Shown here piece after piece: positions 35,421 through 48,900 of a DNA stretch of 64,000 nt (the first letter of the stretch is position 1; each line of letters starts with the position of its first letter). The notes under the pieces were generated by a model, which was given only the letters and a program-made list of their open reading frames with translations, was not told the DNA's origin and made no database searches. The position numbers were made by a program, and so were the translations under genes. The DNA is from Zea mays (lineage: Eukaryota > Streptophyta > Magnoliopsida > Poales > Poaceae): NCBI RefSeq assembly GCF_902167145.1, contig NC_050099.1:62080942-62144941 (forward strand). Direction: 5' to 3'.

Positions 35421-36299
35421 CTTGCTGATTGTAGGACTGGTAGCCTTGAGTAGCATTGGTCGTTTATGGACTTATTGATTATTACTTCACCTCATCCTTG
35501 ATGCTACTTCAAAATATTAGTCACCACAACTAATTCTATGTTATGCTTCTATATATCACCTTGCCAAAAGTATTTTATTCTAGTATGGTCTATACTTTCC
35601 TCAATCTATTCGATCTAATCTCACTGTTGTGCTTGCGACATCTTTGTAGATGCCCCCTGACCATAACCTTCTTGTCTTTTGGGATTTTTTCCTCTTCCGT
35701 CATTAAATTTCCACCATTTAGCAATCTCTATTCCTTTGGTATTAACATACTCGTATCCCTGGATTCCTCAATACCCTTGTCTCAAATACTTACCTCTAAA
35801 AACTTTGTTGCCTATTTAAACATTCCAGTTTATATGTTCACAACCTTCTTGTCTTTTGAGACCTCTTCCTATTCCGTTGTTAAGTCATTATATTTCAGCA
35901 ATTTCTATTCCCTTGGCCTTAGGATGCTCGTATCCTTGGAGTATTGTATACTCCTACATCTTTATATATGCTTATCTTCATACCCTAATGTTTATTTGAG
36001 ACATTTCAGTTAACATGCCCTTTACCACCCTTGTTTATTAATGATCCATGAGCGATCATTTTATCTCGCACATCTGTGGTGATCTCGTTGCTTCCTTATA
36101 ACTTCCCTCGGTAAGGAATCTTTACTTCAACCCTTCTGTTGGAACCTTATCTATCTTACCCTAGATTGTTTTCTCCACTTCACCACTTCGCCACTTCACG
36201 AGTCTTGCCTTAACTCTATCCTTTGTTACGCTTTTCATTATTATCATATGTACCCTTGACACCTCTATATCCTACATTGATGTTTGTCTCATAGGTTCC

Positions 36300-38080
36300 C
36301 TTTAAAATCGCCCCTCTCCTATCACATTCTGAGAGTTGTACTTTACCTATCTTTACCTTGGTCATATCCTTGTCTTTAGCTTGTGAGTTTGTAACTCCAT
36401 CCTTTGTTGTGCTTTTGTTTGTTATTTCATTTACCTTTCTCATCTCTCAATCTTACCTTGGTGATTACCCTATGCACGTTATCTAATATCTCTCATCTCC
36501 CATCTCGGTTCAAGAGTGGCGTCTTACTTATCTCATTCGTGGTTATATCCTATTCCTTACCAATTGCAAGACTTATCTTAAACTCTATTCTTGGTTGTAC
36601 TTAGATTCTTGGTTCTTATGCACATTTACCTCTTCCATTACATCCTTGTTTGTTATCACCTTTAACCCTTGATATCACTCGGTATTTACCATGACACTTA
36701 CCCACATTTTAAAGCCTCACCTCCTCCATTTCAGTTCGAGAGTGTTGTTTTACCTATCCCGCTCTTGGTCATTTCCTTTTCCTTTGTCGTGTTGCAAGTC
36801 TTGTTTTACCTTAACTCCATCCTTTGTTGAGCTTTTGCTTGATATCATCCTTACCTTTGTAATCTATAGATCTTGCCTTGATGCTTATCTTATGTCTGCT
36901 TTTTGAAATCTCCCCCTTTCTATCTCAATTTGAGAGCGGTGTTTTACTTATCCCACTTTTGGCTATATCCTCTTCTTTACCGCTTGCAAGCCTTGACGTA
37001 ACTCCATTCTTTGTTGTACTTGTACCACTGGCTCTTCTGTGCCTTCATCCTTTCTATTATACCCTTGTCCGTTACCGCCTTTGGCCCTTGCAATATTTAT
37101 GTTTTTACCTAAATGCTTACTTTGAACTTATCCTTTAAAATCCTCCCCTTTCCCAACACAGTTTGAGAACAGTGAGTTACCTATCTCTCCTGGGTTCTTT
37201 GCTCTTTTGTCGCCTTACAAATTTTGTCTTAATCCCATCCTTCGATGTGTTTTTAATTGCTATCACCATTACCTTGTCATCCATCAATCTTACCTTGATA
37301 CTTATGTTTATGCCTGCTCTTTAAAAATCCCCTCTCTTCCACCTCAATTTGAGAGTGGCAATTTACCCATCTGGCACTTCGATGTATCCTCCTCTTTTCC
37401 ACTTGCAGGTCTTGCCTTAACTCCATCCTTTGTGGTACTTATATCCTTTGTTCTTATGCCCATTTACCTCCTATCTTACATTCTTGTATGTTATCACCGT
37501 TAACCCTTGTAATATCTATACCCTTACCTTCATGCTTACTTTGAACCTACCATTTAAAGCCTCCTATTTTCCATCCCTATTCGAGGGTAATGCCTCACCT
37601 ACTTCACCATTGATTGCTCCCCCTTCTTCGACGCCTTGCAAGTTTGGTCTAAAATACATCCTTTGTTGTGTGGTTGTCCGTTATCACCTTAACCCTTGTC
37701 ATCCCTCGATCTTTACCTTAATGCTTATCTTGTACCTACATTTTAAAGCCTCCTCTCCCATTTTAGTTCAAGAGTGTTGTCTTACCCATCCGGCTCTTGT
37801 TTGTCACCTTTTCCTCTATCGCGTTGTAAGTCTTGTCTTAACTCGATCTTTTGGTGTGCTTTTCCTTGTTACCTCCCTTACCTTTGTAATCTCTAGATCT
37901 TTCGATGATGCTTATTTTATGCCTACATTTTGAAATATCATCATTCCCATCTCGATTTGAGAATGGTGTTTTACGTATCCTAACCTTGGTTGCATTCTCT
38001 CCCTTGTCGGTTACGATCCTTGCTTTAACTCCATCCTTTAGTATGCTCATGCCCCTATCCTACATGTCTTATCATTCCCC
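36300..38080 (+). repeat. Higher-order tandem array of alternating short and long units
   Basis: The landmark (A)GAGAGTG lies at 36332, 36513, 36739, 36933, 37166, 37352, 37584, 37771 and 37960. Spacings are 181, 226, 194, 233, 186, 232, 187 and 189 bp, so short (181-194) and long (226-233) units alternate for three rounds. Long units hold an extra segment of about 40 bp of the type CTTATGCCCATTTACC. The repeated unit also contains CTTAACTCCATCCTTTG and TTTAAAGCCTCC motifs. Confidence 0.85.
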
Positions 38081-38781
38081 TTGCCTTTCGATGGCCTTAT
38101 AGTAGTTTCCCCTTGGTAAGGAAAGACCACCATTTAATTAAAAGGAACATGTAGCAACGAGATGTTTGTTATTGAATGCTTCTGATGTTTTTCTTTGTGT
38201 TATAACTGAGTTGCTTCTTTGTGATCAATGTTGATGTGTTGTGGCCCTTGGTCCGCAATGGCATCAGTTTACTAGGTGAGTGCCATAGAGTTAAGTAGTT
38301 GGGTTGTCCCCCCTGCTCTCTCTAATCCGTCTATGCCTACCTTTTCTCGCTATTCTTTCCTCTTGCACCTACCCAATTGGCAACCTCCAACTTCTCCTCT
38401 TAATCAATCATGATTAGAGTTGACATTGTCTCCACCAAGTGCATATCAATGCATCTGTTAAGGGGGTTAGCTGTTAACCCAGATGAAGACAATGCGATCA
38501 ACATCAACAAACAAGATCAAAGTGGTGCAGCAGAAGCGTAGTGGGTCCTAACCCTTAGGTCCTAGGGTCATCAAGAAGTCAACTCAGCGATCGCCTCGTG
38601 ACTCCAGTAATGAGGATCAGTTGGTCGTGAACATATGAAGGTCAAATCAAACAGTCCGCAAGTTAAGGTGGTAGAGTCAAAGTTGAATCGAAGAAGCTAT
38701 GTGCAACCTATCAACAACCTTGTTCTCTTGCTAGCCTCTTCTTGAATCTCGAGGGCGAGTTTTTGATAAGGAGGTTAGGTT

Positions 38782-39599
38782 TGTAACACCCTGAATTTGG
38801 GGGTATAAAATTTCTCTTCTAATATCCACCAAATTCAGGTATTACCCTCTCCTTTCTTTGTTTTCCTTCTCTTTCTTCTAAATAATGGAGAGTTAATCTG
38901 TTATATATTGGCATAAGCCTAGTGAAGTAAGCGTAAGAGGCGCTTTGGTTGTTGCATTCATGCCATTGCATAATGTTTTTATATGCGAAAAGTGTTTGAA
39001 ACCAGTTAATAAATCTTGTAGAAGTTTCTAGTGAATTTTCATACTTTTCTGAATATTTTTATATTTTCTAAAATTCAAAATCTATTTATTCGAGGTACTT
39101 AAAAACATTTTCAAAAGTTCTAAATATGTTTTTTGAGTTCATTGGGTACCAATTCATGTCTAGAAATTTTCCTAGAATTTTTGGAGTCTTCGAGATATTT
39201 TTCAGATATTTAAAACGATTTTAGCCTTTTCTGAAATTACTTTTAATTTTAAAAATATAATAATTACGAAAAATAAAATATCTTCAAACGCTAGCAATAT
39301 ATATGGCTGAAATCCTCTCGTCAAGCCCTTTCCGAATTTTGAAACCCCATCCCCAGTCTAGATCCTAAACTCCCGGAATTGCTCGCCAAAGTTCGGAACA
39401 GTTCCAACTCCGGCGACAACTCCGGCGATCAATTACTATCAATCCATGTGTCGTTAGCGGAATACGAGAGTACCGTTGTGTTCGTCTCGTCGAGAGCTTC
39501 GTCTCGGTGTTTTCGATTCGTCAATCCAACCTCCGTTTCGCCGTCAATCGATGGATTTCTCCTCGGCTCCAGCGAACTCCATCTTCTCCGGTGAGCCCT
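38782..39599 (+). repeat. Gypsy-E 3' LTR, 5' portion
   Basis: It begins TGTAACACCCTG after the interior. A TATA-like AATATATATGG lies at 39296-39306, followed by a GC-rich leader with ATG at 39551 and a consensus donor CCG/GTGAGC at 39590/39591. LTR-F starts nine bases after the donor. Confidence 0.8.
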
Positions 39600-41957
39600 T
39601 GTCACACCTAGTTTTGGAAGGCAAACCGAATGCGAACCATGTACGTGCCAGGATCAGAAACTCACATACATAGCGATTACATAAATGGACATCATCAAAC
39701 ATTGTTCAAAGTAAGTAGCGGAAAGGTACTTTATTACATCAAGATGTCCAAGACATCCACAGAGTCTATAATATGGTCATTAACATTATCAAAGTGTGGA
39801 ATACGAAACGTAGCAGATAAGGCCTTCACATGCAGCTGACTGGGGGTTTGCAACTAATATAACTAGAACTCGTCATAGTCCTGGAACTCCTCAAAGTCCT
39901 CCATGTTGCCAGCATCTTCTCCTGAGCACTAAATACAGTGGGGACAACCTGGGGTGGGGGTGTTTTTTAAAGCAAAGGTGAGTACACATCAACGTACTCA
40001 ACAAATGTCCCGTTTGGCTAAAGTGGACTAGCTGTATGTGGAGTTAAGGTTAAGAAGTTGCTTTTTGTTGGTCAAGTATTTATTACTAATAGTAGAGCCA
40101 AATTTTAGTAATAAACCCAGTTATTACCCGAATGTGCTCCCTCCAAGGGGAAATACCAGAGATCATAATTATAACCATCATCATTAAACATCATCACCAT
40201 AAGAGTATCTAAAGTTCTTCTAATCAAAGAGGATCCCAAGGCCGCTATTATCCATGAGCACGACTGATATACCAGTTTCTAATACTCTGCAGAGGTTGCA
40301 CACTTTACCCACGAGTCCTCATTCCCATTCTTCCCGGAGATCATGACTCCCAATTGATCACTACCAAGGTGACCTGGCAAGGTCTCACTACGTAGCCTTT
40401 ACAAAGACTCCCCTGGTGCATCGCTGCTCGTTAGGTTTCGCCAGTCGTACAAACGCAGTACACCTCCCCAAGGTGGGTGACTAACAAAACCAAATCGAGT
40501 GAACCTCTGCACCCCTTGGTAGAGCGAGCACTACGCCCCGGGCCCCATTGATGGCCCTCCGGCAAAGCCAACTACACCCCCAGGTTCATCTAATAATTTA
40601 GCTAAGGGCGTCTCATTCCACCCTCATGGTTGCACTGTTATCACAGGTGGTCACTCAACGAACAGGTCCTTACGGAGAGTTACTCAGGAAAATGGCCTAA
40701 GTCCCATAAAATATCACAAGATCATCATCGGGATAACATCATCGTACCATAAATATTCACATCATGTTCGTTGATTAAGTTTAAGCAATAGCATAAGCTA
40801 ACCATGATAACCCAAAAAGGTAAACAAGGATAAGGTAAATACAGACTAGTCAATCCTTAGGTTTCAATTATGTAATGCGAGACGGTGAATTATAAAGTAT
40901 GTAGGACATAATAGGTCAGAGGACACTTTCCTTCACCAGGTTATTGCTCAAGAAGATCTTTGGCAACACACTCAGGAACCACGGGCTGCTCGTCGTCTAA
41001 TAAAGCGATCATACATTCAATACATTTGGAAGATGATAAATGAACATCACACCAATCATGTACAAACAATGGAACACATCTCAAAAGAAAAAGTATAAAC
41101 TCAAAAGGGAGTTTAGGTTATAGGGTGAACTAATCACATTTGGTGGTTTGTTATTCTCTAAGTGTTGTTTATCTCCATGATTATATAATCTGATTCCAAT
41201 TATTTTAATGAGACATAAGAGTTAAACCAGGGATAAATCCATATACTACCTATTATTAATCTCACAACATTAAGCATCTATTTACCACTAGGGTTTTCCT
41301 TTTTACTTATCTTATTAAATAAATAAATTATTACATAAATTAACCTATAGCCTAGTCATAAAATTAGAATGCACCAACAGTGAATGATCCTAATTTATTT
41401 GAACAGAGAATAATTCTATGAGCATTTTGCAATTTGGATCACTCAATTTGGAGTTCATATGCAAAAGATATGAAATAACAAGTTTTGAAGTTTAAAATAC
41501 AAAATTAGGTCCAATTCTGTGATTAATAAAAATGTCAGGGGTCTGTTTATAAGAATTTAGGGTCCTGCGCGCAAAACCAAAAGGACGGCGGGTTGATTAC
41601 TAAAGAGCTGGGGGTTTCTTTAACAAAATCAGACGCGCAGGGGTATCGGACCATCTCAGCCATCAGATCACAAATCAACGGCCAAGATCAAATCCCACAG
41701 ACGAGCGCGCGGGCGCGCGGCGAGCGCTGACATGTGGGCTCGAGGCGCTAGTGACCTGGGGTAGGACTGACGGGCCGAGCCCAATGGCAGGGGCACGGGT
41801 GAGGGAGCGGATCCGAGCAGTCAGATCCGAATCAGATGGCCAGGATTAGATCGAGTTTAATTGAAGTCGAGTCGTCCGATTAGGAATGAGCGGTTAAGAT
41901 GGGCTTCTTGGACTTTGCCTTCGCCGGTCAGCCAGAGGCGGCGCCGTCGCCGGAGGC
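39600..41957 (-). repeat. LTR-F, reversed gypsy LTR related to Gypsy-E
   Basis: It starts TGTCACACC, the reverse complement of the GGTGTGACA end of Gypsy-E. Blocks such as 40430-40690 match the reverse complement of 34330-34580 at roughly 85 percent by eye. It is cut at 41957 by LTR-G. CCCTT (39595-39599) would be its target duplication if it is an insertion; the other copy is not in the window. Confidence 0.8.
39863..40996 (-). other. Putative exons 2 and 3 of the LTR reading frame, LTR-F
   Basis: On the minus strand exon 2 runs 40996-40931 (66 bp) after TTTATTAG, acidic start DDEQPVVPE, with one in-frame TAA near its end. It ends GGTGAAG, but the following GAAAGT has lost the GC donor. Exon 3 runs 39921-39863 after TTAGTGCTCAG and reads EDAGNMEDFEEFQDYDEF before TAG, in phase 1 like the other families. 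The tail matches Gypsy-E (EFQD-D-F). Splicing is predicted, not shown. Confidence 0.4.
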
Positions 41958-43834
41958 TGTCACACCTGGATTTAAGGGATAAAGCCGGGTGCATCTCATA
42001 TATGCGCCAAAGAAGACAACACATATAATAACAGAGTGTATAGAGATAAATGTCACAATATCATAAAAATATTTATTACATAGCGGAAGTCTTACAAAAT
42101 AATAGATTTATAAAGCGAACTAAAGTCCACCTTGACGCTATAAATTCGACTAGGAGACGCCACCTAGATCAAGTCGAACTCCTCGCTGTGCGGTTCCTCC
42201 TGGGCCACCTGTTCTTCTCATGTGGGGGGTTTATATATAGCAAGTGTGAGCTCACAAAAGATCATAGCTCAACAAGTCGTGGGGAATAATGCGCATGAAC
42301 TCACCAAAGGCTGATCAACAATAGGGGCTAAAGCTGAGCATTGCTTTTAATAAGTTGGTCAAATTTTTATTAGCAGTTACTAAATGTAAGTGAATACCAA
42401 ACCATAATAAGAATAATAGAACAAAATTAATAATAAATCCCATGCAATGCAAATGACAAATTAATTTTAGTTCCATAATTTAATCATGCAAGAGTATTGA
42501 GCTGCTCATTAACGCGAGCACGGCTAGTATACCAGTTTTACACTCTGCAGAGGTTGTACCCTGTACCCACAAGTCATGTCACCCATCTGCCAAGGGATCG
42601 CGGCCCCCATACACCTCTACCAAGGAAGCGAGGCAGGTACACTACGAGGCCTTTACCTAGTTCCACTAGCTTCAGAAAACTCGCTACAGTTTCTGGAAAG
42701 AGCAATGCAGGAATCCCCGTCTGACCGCCATCGCAGCAAAATCAACCCAGGAACCTCCCTACACGCCTACTCCCCTACTGCCCTTGCCCCTATCGGGTAA
42801 GGTAGTCCTCCACTAGCTTTCCTAGTTAGTCAGCCAAGGGCATCCCATTATACCCTTGTGGTGGCACGTGTTTCTCAAGTTAAGCTCCATGTTCCAATTA
42901 AAAATAATGATCTTGACATGAACATAAATAAAATAACAGAATAATTGGAACATGGATATAATGTAGTATTGAACCAAACCATATAAAGCAATAGCAAAAC
43001 TACCCAAATGATTCAGGGATGAATAAGGTAAAAGGATAACCAGTCTAGGGTGACCTATTGGGTCCCATCAAAATTAAGCCTATGCATGGATATGTGACAA
43101 TAAAGAACATCATTGGGTAATAAAAGTGGTCAATGGCACAACTTGCCTTCAATGAGCTCCTGCTCAGCAACTTCTACCTGCTAAGAACCGGGATCCTCAG
43201 CCACAGGCTCTTCTACTCGCCACAATACAAATAAGCATAGTACAAAGAGGAAATTAACATCACACTAAACATGTATACAAAATACATATTAATAATCTAT
43301 ATATTAAAATAAGATCATAGGAACAGGAATCATTAATTTTGGAGTTATGGATTTTAAGTTATGAATTTCCAAAGGTTTTATGTGCTAGGTAAAAGATTAA
43401 TTAAGAAATAAATTTTAATATAGTTTTCATGTCAAAACAGAGAAACTATGTGATAAACCATATTATTACAAATTATAGGAACTGAAATGGGTCAATTTGG
43501 ACTTAATATGAATTTTCTATGAATTAAACAAGTTCTAGGAATTGTTTTTATATTAAAAATTCATTTTCTAAATGATTTTTATAGGTTTTATTACTGTATG
43601 GACTGCGCATCAATTTCTAGAGAGTTCAGAGGCTTGTATGCAAGAAGTACTAGACTCAGGCCACAGTTATAGTGGACTACGAGTTTATTTCCTAAAACCA
43701 GAGGGGTTCATACGCAAAAATGGATCTGCGAAGGGGTATGGATCAACGTTGGCCCTCGGATTAGAGTTCTACGGCTTGGATTACACCTGCCCGTGACCGA
43801 ACCGGTACGCAACCAGAGCGGTTGGATCAGTCAT
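41958..43834 (-). repeat. LTR-G, reversed gypsy LTR piece
   Basis: It starts TGTCACACCTGGATTT and runs to the Sire-2 insertion. The block at 42500-42800 corresponds to 40260-40600 of LTR-F, which shows relatedness without identity. GAGGC (41953-41957) is a possible target duplication. The rest of the LTR would lie right of the window. Confidence 0.7.
42164..43212 (-). other. Putative exons 2 and 3 of the LTR reading frame, LTR-G
   Basis: On the minus strand exon 2 is 43212-43147 (66 bp, the same length as in LTR-F) after GGCGAGTAG. It reads EEPVAEDPGS, one TAG, then QVEVAEQELIE, and ends GAAG before GCAAGT (GC-type donor). Exon 3 is 42216-42164 after CCACATGAG and reads EQVAQEEPHSEEFDLI before TAG in the matching phase. 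The acceptor choice is uncertain because CAG/GTGG eight bases further on would break the frame. Confidence 0.4.
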
Positions 43835-45004
43835 TGAAAGTCGCCTAGAGGGGGTGAATAGGCGTAATCTAAAATTTACAACTTTAAACACACACTACAA
43901 GCCGAGGTTAGCATTAGAACTTAAATCAAGTCCGGGAGGGGGGAAACAAATAAAACGGAAAAATCAAGTGAATGAACACGGTGATTTGTTTTACCGAGGT
44001 TCGGTTCTAAAGAACCTAGTCCCCGTTGAGGTGGTCACAAAGACCGGGTCTCTTTCAACCCTTTCCCTCTCTCAAACGGTCACTTAGACGGAGTGAGCTT
44101 TCTCCTTAATCAAATGGGTCACTTAGACCCCACAAGGACCACCACACACTTAGGTGTCTCTTGCTTTGATTACAATTCACTTGGGAACAAGAATGAGGAA
44201 GGAAGAAAGCGATCCAAGCAACAAGAGCGCAAATGAACACGAACACACACTCTCTCAAGTCACTAGGTGGTTGGAATGAATTTGGGACTTGGAGAGGCTT
44301 TGATCTTTTGAATTGTGTCTAGGATTGAATGCACTAGCTCTTGTATTGAATGAGAACTTCAGAAAACTTGGATGCTTGGAGTTGTGGTGCTTGCGGGGTA
44401 TTTATAGCCCTCAACCACCAAGAAACCGTTGGGGAAGGTTGCTGGCGATGGGCGCACCGGACAGTCCGGTGCACCACCGGACAAGTCCTGTTCACTGTCC
44501 GGTGCCCCGCCATGTCACCTAATTACTAGGGTCTGGAGCTCGGTCGACCGTTGGAGGCTTTGTCCTCTTACGGCACAGGACAGTCCGGTGCGCCTCTGAC
44601 TTTGCGGCTCTGACTCTGCGCGCACTGTTCCTCTGTCAGCGGCTTTTGCAGTCGACTGTTGCGCGAGTTAGCCGTTGCTCTGCTAGCACATCGGACAGTC
44701 TGGTGGCACACCATACAGTCCGGTCAATTATAGCAGAGTGTGCCTGCCAAAACCCAAGAGTGGCTGGTTCAACCCTGTACGGGCCTGGTGCACCGGATAG
44801 TCCGGTGCGCCAGACCAGAGCACACTTGGTTTCTTTTGCTCCTTCAAATTGGATCCCTAACTTGAATATTTATTGGTTTATATTGAACCTTTTTGCACCT
44901 ATAGAACATGTATTCTAGAGCAAACTAGTTAGTCCATATATTTGTGTTGGGCATTCAACCACCAAAATTAATTGTGGGAAAAGGTTAACCCTATTTCCCT
45001 TTCA
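43835..45004 (-). repeat. Sire-2 3' LTR (left)
   Basis: Minus strand TGAAAGGGAAATAGGG...GGCGACTTTCA, 1170 bp, TATA box CTATAAATA at 44399-44407 (minus). It has fewer palindromic CCGGACA/TGTCCGG sites than Sire-1, several of them mutated. Confidence 0.93.
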
Positions 45005-45920
45005 ATCTCCCCCTCTTTGGTGATTGATGCCAACACAAACCAAAGCAAATATATAAAGTGCAGAAATGAACTAGTTTGCATAGGTTACTTGGAATTAAAC
45101 CAATTGATAATCTTACTAGATATGAATGGATTGCTTTCTTTTATTTAATATTTCGGACCACATTTGCACCACTTGTTTTGTTTTTGCAAATTTTTTTGGA
45201 AAATCTTTTCAAAGTCTTTTTGCAAATAGTAAAAGGTATATGAATAAGATTGTAAGAAGCATTTTCAAGATTTGAAATTTCTCCCCTGTTTCAAATGCTT
45301 TTCCTTTGACTAAACAAAAGTCCCTGAATGAAATTCTCCTCTTAGTTTTCAAGAGGGTTTTAATAGATACCAACTTTGAAAATCTACCTTTAAATATACC
45401 ACTTGAGGAAGTTGTCATTACAAGATACCAATTGAAGTTTAAACCAATACCAATTGATATTTTGCTTTCTCAAGATAAGGATATCAATTGATATATTGTC
45501 ATGACGTAGATACCAATGAAAAATATCAATTAAAGCTTTATTTTGAAATTTTTAAAATTGGTGGTGCGGTCCTTTTGCTTTGGGCTTAATATCTTCTCCC
45601 CTATGGCATTAATCGCCAAAAATAGAGATTTTGATAGCCCTTTAAACTTTCTCCCCATTGGTACAAGTAAATAAGAATGAAGGATTATGCCAATTTGGAG
45701 TGAGCGGAGTAACGACGAAGGGTAAATGATACCTTTAGAGTGGAGTGGAAGCCTTGTAATCATCATATACTCCATTTCCCTTTCAATCTACGACTAAGTA
45801 TAGAAATATACTTGGAAAACACATTAGTCGTAGCCTTGGTACAATAATAAGAAATATGCATTTGTACCAAATGAAAGAGATATGATCAAAGGTATATAAA
45901 TGAGATATGTGTGCAATGTT
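45005..45920 (-). other. Sire-2 3' untranslated region with PPT
   Basis: The tract next to the LTR (45006-45013 region) is intact. The additional PPT-like tracts seen in Sire-1 are present but degraded. No gene is supported. Confidence 0.7.
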
Positions 45921-48900
45921 TCATTCAAAATTCCAAGAATCAAGTATATTTAGCTCATTCCTAAATTTGCTAAAGGTTTTCTCATCTAAAGGCTTGGTAA
46001 AGATATCGGTTAATTGATTCTTGGTGTTTACATAAGCTATTTCGATATCCCCCTTTGTTGGCAATCCCTCAAAAAACGATACCGAATGTATATGTGCTTA
46101 GTGCGGCTTTGTTCAACTGGATTATCCTCCATGCGGATTGCACTCTCATTGTCACATAGGAGTGGGACTTTGCTCAATTTGTAGCCATAGTCCCTAAGGG
46201 TTTGCCTCATCCAAAGTAATTGCGCACAACAATGGCCCGCAGCAATGTACTCGGCTTCGACGGTGGAAAGAGCTACTGAGTTTTGTTTCTTTGAAGCCCA
46301 TGACACCAGGGATCTCCCCAGAAACTGACAAGTCCCTAATGTGTTCTTCCTATCAATTTTACACCCTGCCAAATCGGCCTCGGAATATCCTATTAAATCA
46401 AAATTGGATCTCTTGGGGTACCAAAGCCCAAACTTAGGAGTGTAAACTAAATATCTCATGATTCTTTTCACTGCCTTAAGGTGAACTTCCTTAGGATCAG
46501 CCTAAAATCTTGCACACATGCATACAGAAAGCATAATATCCGGTCGAGATGCAAATAAATAGAGTAAAGATCCTATCATCGACCGCTATACCTTTTGATC
46601 TACGGATTTACCTTCCGTGTCGAGGTCGAGATGCCCATTGGTTCCCATGGGTGTCTTGATGGGTTTGCCATCCTTCATCCCAAACTTCTTAAGTATGTCT
46701 TGAATGTACTTTGTTTGGCTGATGATGGTGCCCTCTTGGAGTTGCTTGATTTGAAATCCTAGGAAATACTTCAACTCCCCCATCATTGACATCTCGAATT
46801 TCTATATCATGATCCTACTAAACTCTTCACAAGTTGATTTGTTAGTAGACCCAAATATGATATCATCAACATAAATTTGGCATACAAACAAATCTTTTGC
46901 AATAGTTTTAGTAAAGAGAGTAGGATCGGCTTTACCGACTTTGAAGCCATTAGTGATAAGAAAATATGGCAGGCATTCATACCATGCTCTTGGGGCTTGC
47001 TTGAGCCCATAAAGTGCCTTTGAGAGTTTAACACATGGTTAGGGTACTCACTATCTTTAAAGCCAGGAGGTTGCTCAACATAGACCTCTTCCTTGATAGA
47101 TCCATTGAGGAAGGCACTTTTCACGACCATTTGATAGAGCTTAAAGCCATGGTAAGTAGCATAGGCAAGTAATATACAAATTGAGTCAAGCCTAGCTACG
47201 GGTGCATAAGTTTCATCAAAGTCCAAACCTTCGACTTGTGAATAACCTTTGGCCACAAGTCGGGCTTTGTTTCTTGTCACCACACCATGCTCATCTTGCT
47301 TGTTGCGGAATATCCATTTGGTACCTACAACATTTTGATTAGGACGTGGAACTAAATGCCATACCTCATTCCTTGTGAAGTTGTTGAGCTCCTCTTGCAT
47401 TGCCAGCACCCAATCTGGATCTCTTAATGCATCCTCAATCTTGTATGGCTCAATAGAGGACACAAAAGAGTAATGTTCACAAAAATGTGCAACTCGAGAC
47501 CTAGTGGTTACCCCCTTATGAATATCACCAAGGATGGAGTTGATGGGGTGATCTCTTTGAATTGCTTGGTGGACTCTTGGTTGTGGCGGTCTTTGACCCT
47601 GAAATTCCTGCTCATCTTCCTTGTCTTTATCATTATCATCTCCTCCTTGATCATTGTCCTCCTCTTGAGGTGGCTCATCCTCTTGATCTTCATTTTCATC
47701 ATCTTGAGCCTGTTCCTCATCTTGAATTGGTGGAGATGCTTGCATGGAAGATGATGGTTGATCTTGTGCTTGTGGACTCTTCGGATTCCTTAGGACACAC
47801 ATCCCTAATGGACATGTTCCTTAGTGCGACACATGGAGCCTCTTCATCATCTAATTCATCAAGATCAACTTGCTCCAATTGGGAGCCGTTAGTCTCATCA
47901 AACACAATGTCACAAGAAACCTCAACTAATCCAGTGGATTTGTTGAAGACTCTATATGCCCTTGTGTTTGAGTCATAACCTAGTAAAAAGCCTTTATAGC
48001 CTTAGGAGCAAATTTCGATTTTCTACCTCTTTTAACAAGAATGAAACATTTGCTTCCAAAGACTCTAAAATATGAAACATTGGGCTTTTTACCGGTGAGG
48101 AGTTCATATGATGTCTTCTTGAAGATTCGGTGAAGGTAGAGCCGGTTGATGGAGTAGCAAGCAGTGTTGATTGCTTCTGCCCAAAACTGGTCCGGTGTCT
48201 TGTAATCATCAAGCATGGTTCTTGCCATATCCAGTAGAGTTCTTTTCTTCCACTCCACTACACCATTTTCTTGAGGTGTGTAGGGAGAAGAGAACTCATG
48301 CTTGATCCCCTTATCCTCAAGAAATCCTTCTATTTGAGAATTCTTGAACTCCGTCCCATTATCGCTTCTTATCTTTTTTATCCTTAAACTGAACTCATTT
48401 TGAGCTCGTCTTAAGAATCCTTTTAAGGTCTCTTGGGTTTGTGATTTCCTGCAAAAAGAATACCCAAGTGAAGCGAGAATAATCATCCACAATAACTAGA
48501 TAGTACTTACTCCCGTCGATGCTTATATAAGAAATCGGAAATCGGGCCAAATAAATCTATGTGGAGTAGCTCGAGCGGCCTGTCAGTTGTCATTATGTTC
48601 TTGTGTGGATGGTGGGCGCCAACTTGCTTTCCTGCTTGACATGCGCTACAAACCCTGTCTTTCTCAAAATGAACATTTGTTAGTCCTAAAATGTGTTCTC
48701 CTTTAGAAGCTTATGAAGATTCTTCATTCCAACATGGGCTAGTCGGCGATGCTAGAGCCAACCCATATTAGTCTTAGCAATTAAACAAGTGTTGAGTTCA
48801 GTTGTGTTCTCATTAAAATTAACAAAATATAGCTAACCCTCTACACTCCCTTAAATGCTATTGAATCGTTACTTCTTCTAAAGACAGTAACACATACATC

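Larger units (their letters stand above)
35405..38781 (+). other. Gypsy-E interior with tandem repeats, no genes
   Basis: It starts with PBS TGGTATCAAAGC (35409-35420) and ends with a decayed purine tract. It consists largely of a C/T-rich tandem array (36300-38080) and an earlier duplicated unit about 177 bp apart (35667 and 35844). The hydrophobic reading frames here are translations of pyrimidine-rich repeats and are not credible proteins. Confidence 0.8.
33051..39599 (+). mobile_element. Gypsy-E, non-autonomous gypsy element (both outer LTR ends outside window)
   Basis: The end of its 5' LTR (33051-35404) is followed by PBS, a 3.4 kb interior without coding domains, a degenerate purine tract and the start of its 3' LTR (38782 on, TGTAACACCCTGAATTTGG). 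Copia-C cut the left LTR and LTR-F cut the right one. The two visible LTR portions do not overlap, so LTR divergence cannot be measured here. Confidence 0.8.

Noticed and set aside
35543..38102. Long hydrophobic frames resembling membrane proteins in Gypsy-E
   Set aside because: They are translations of a pyrimidine-rich tandem array in several frames, with no consistent start or domain.
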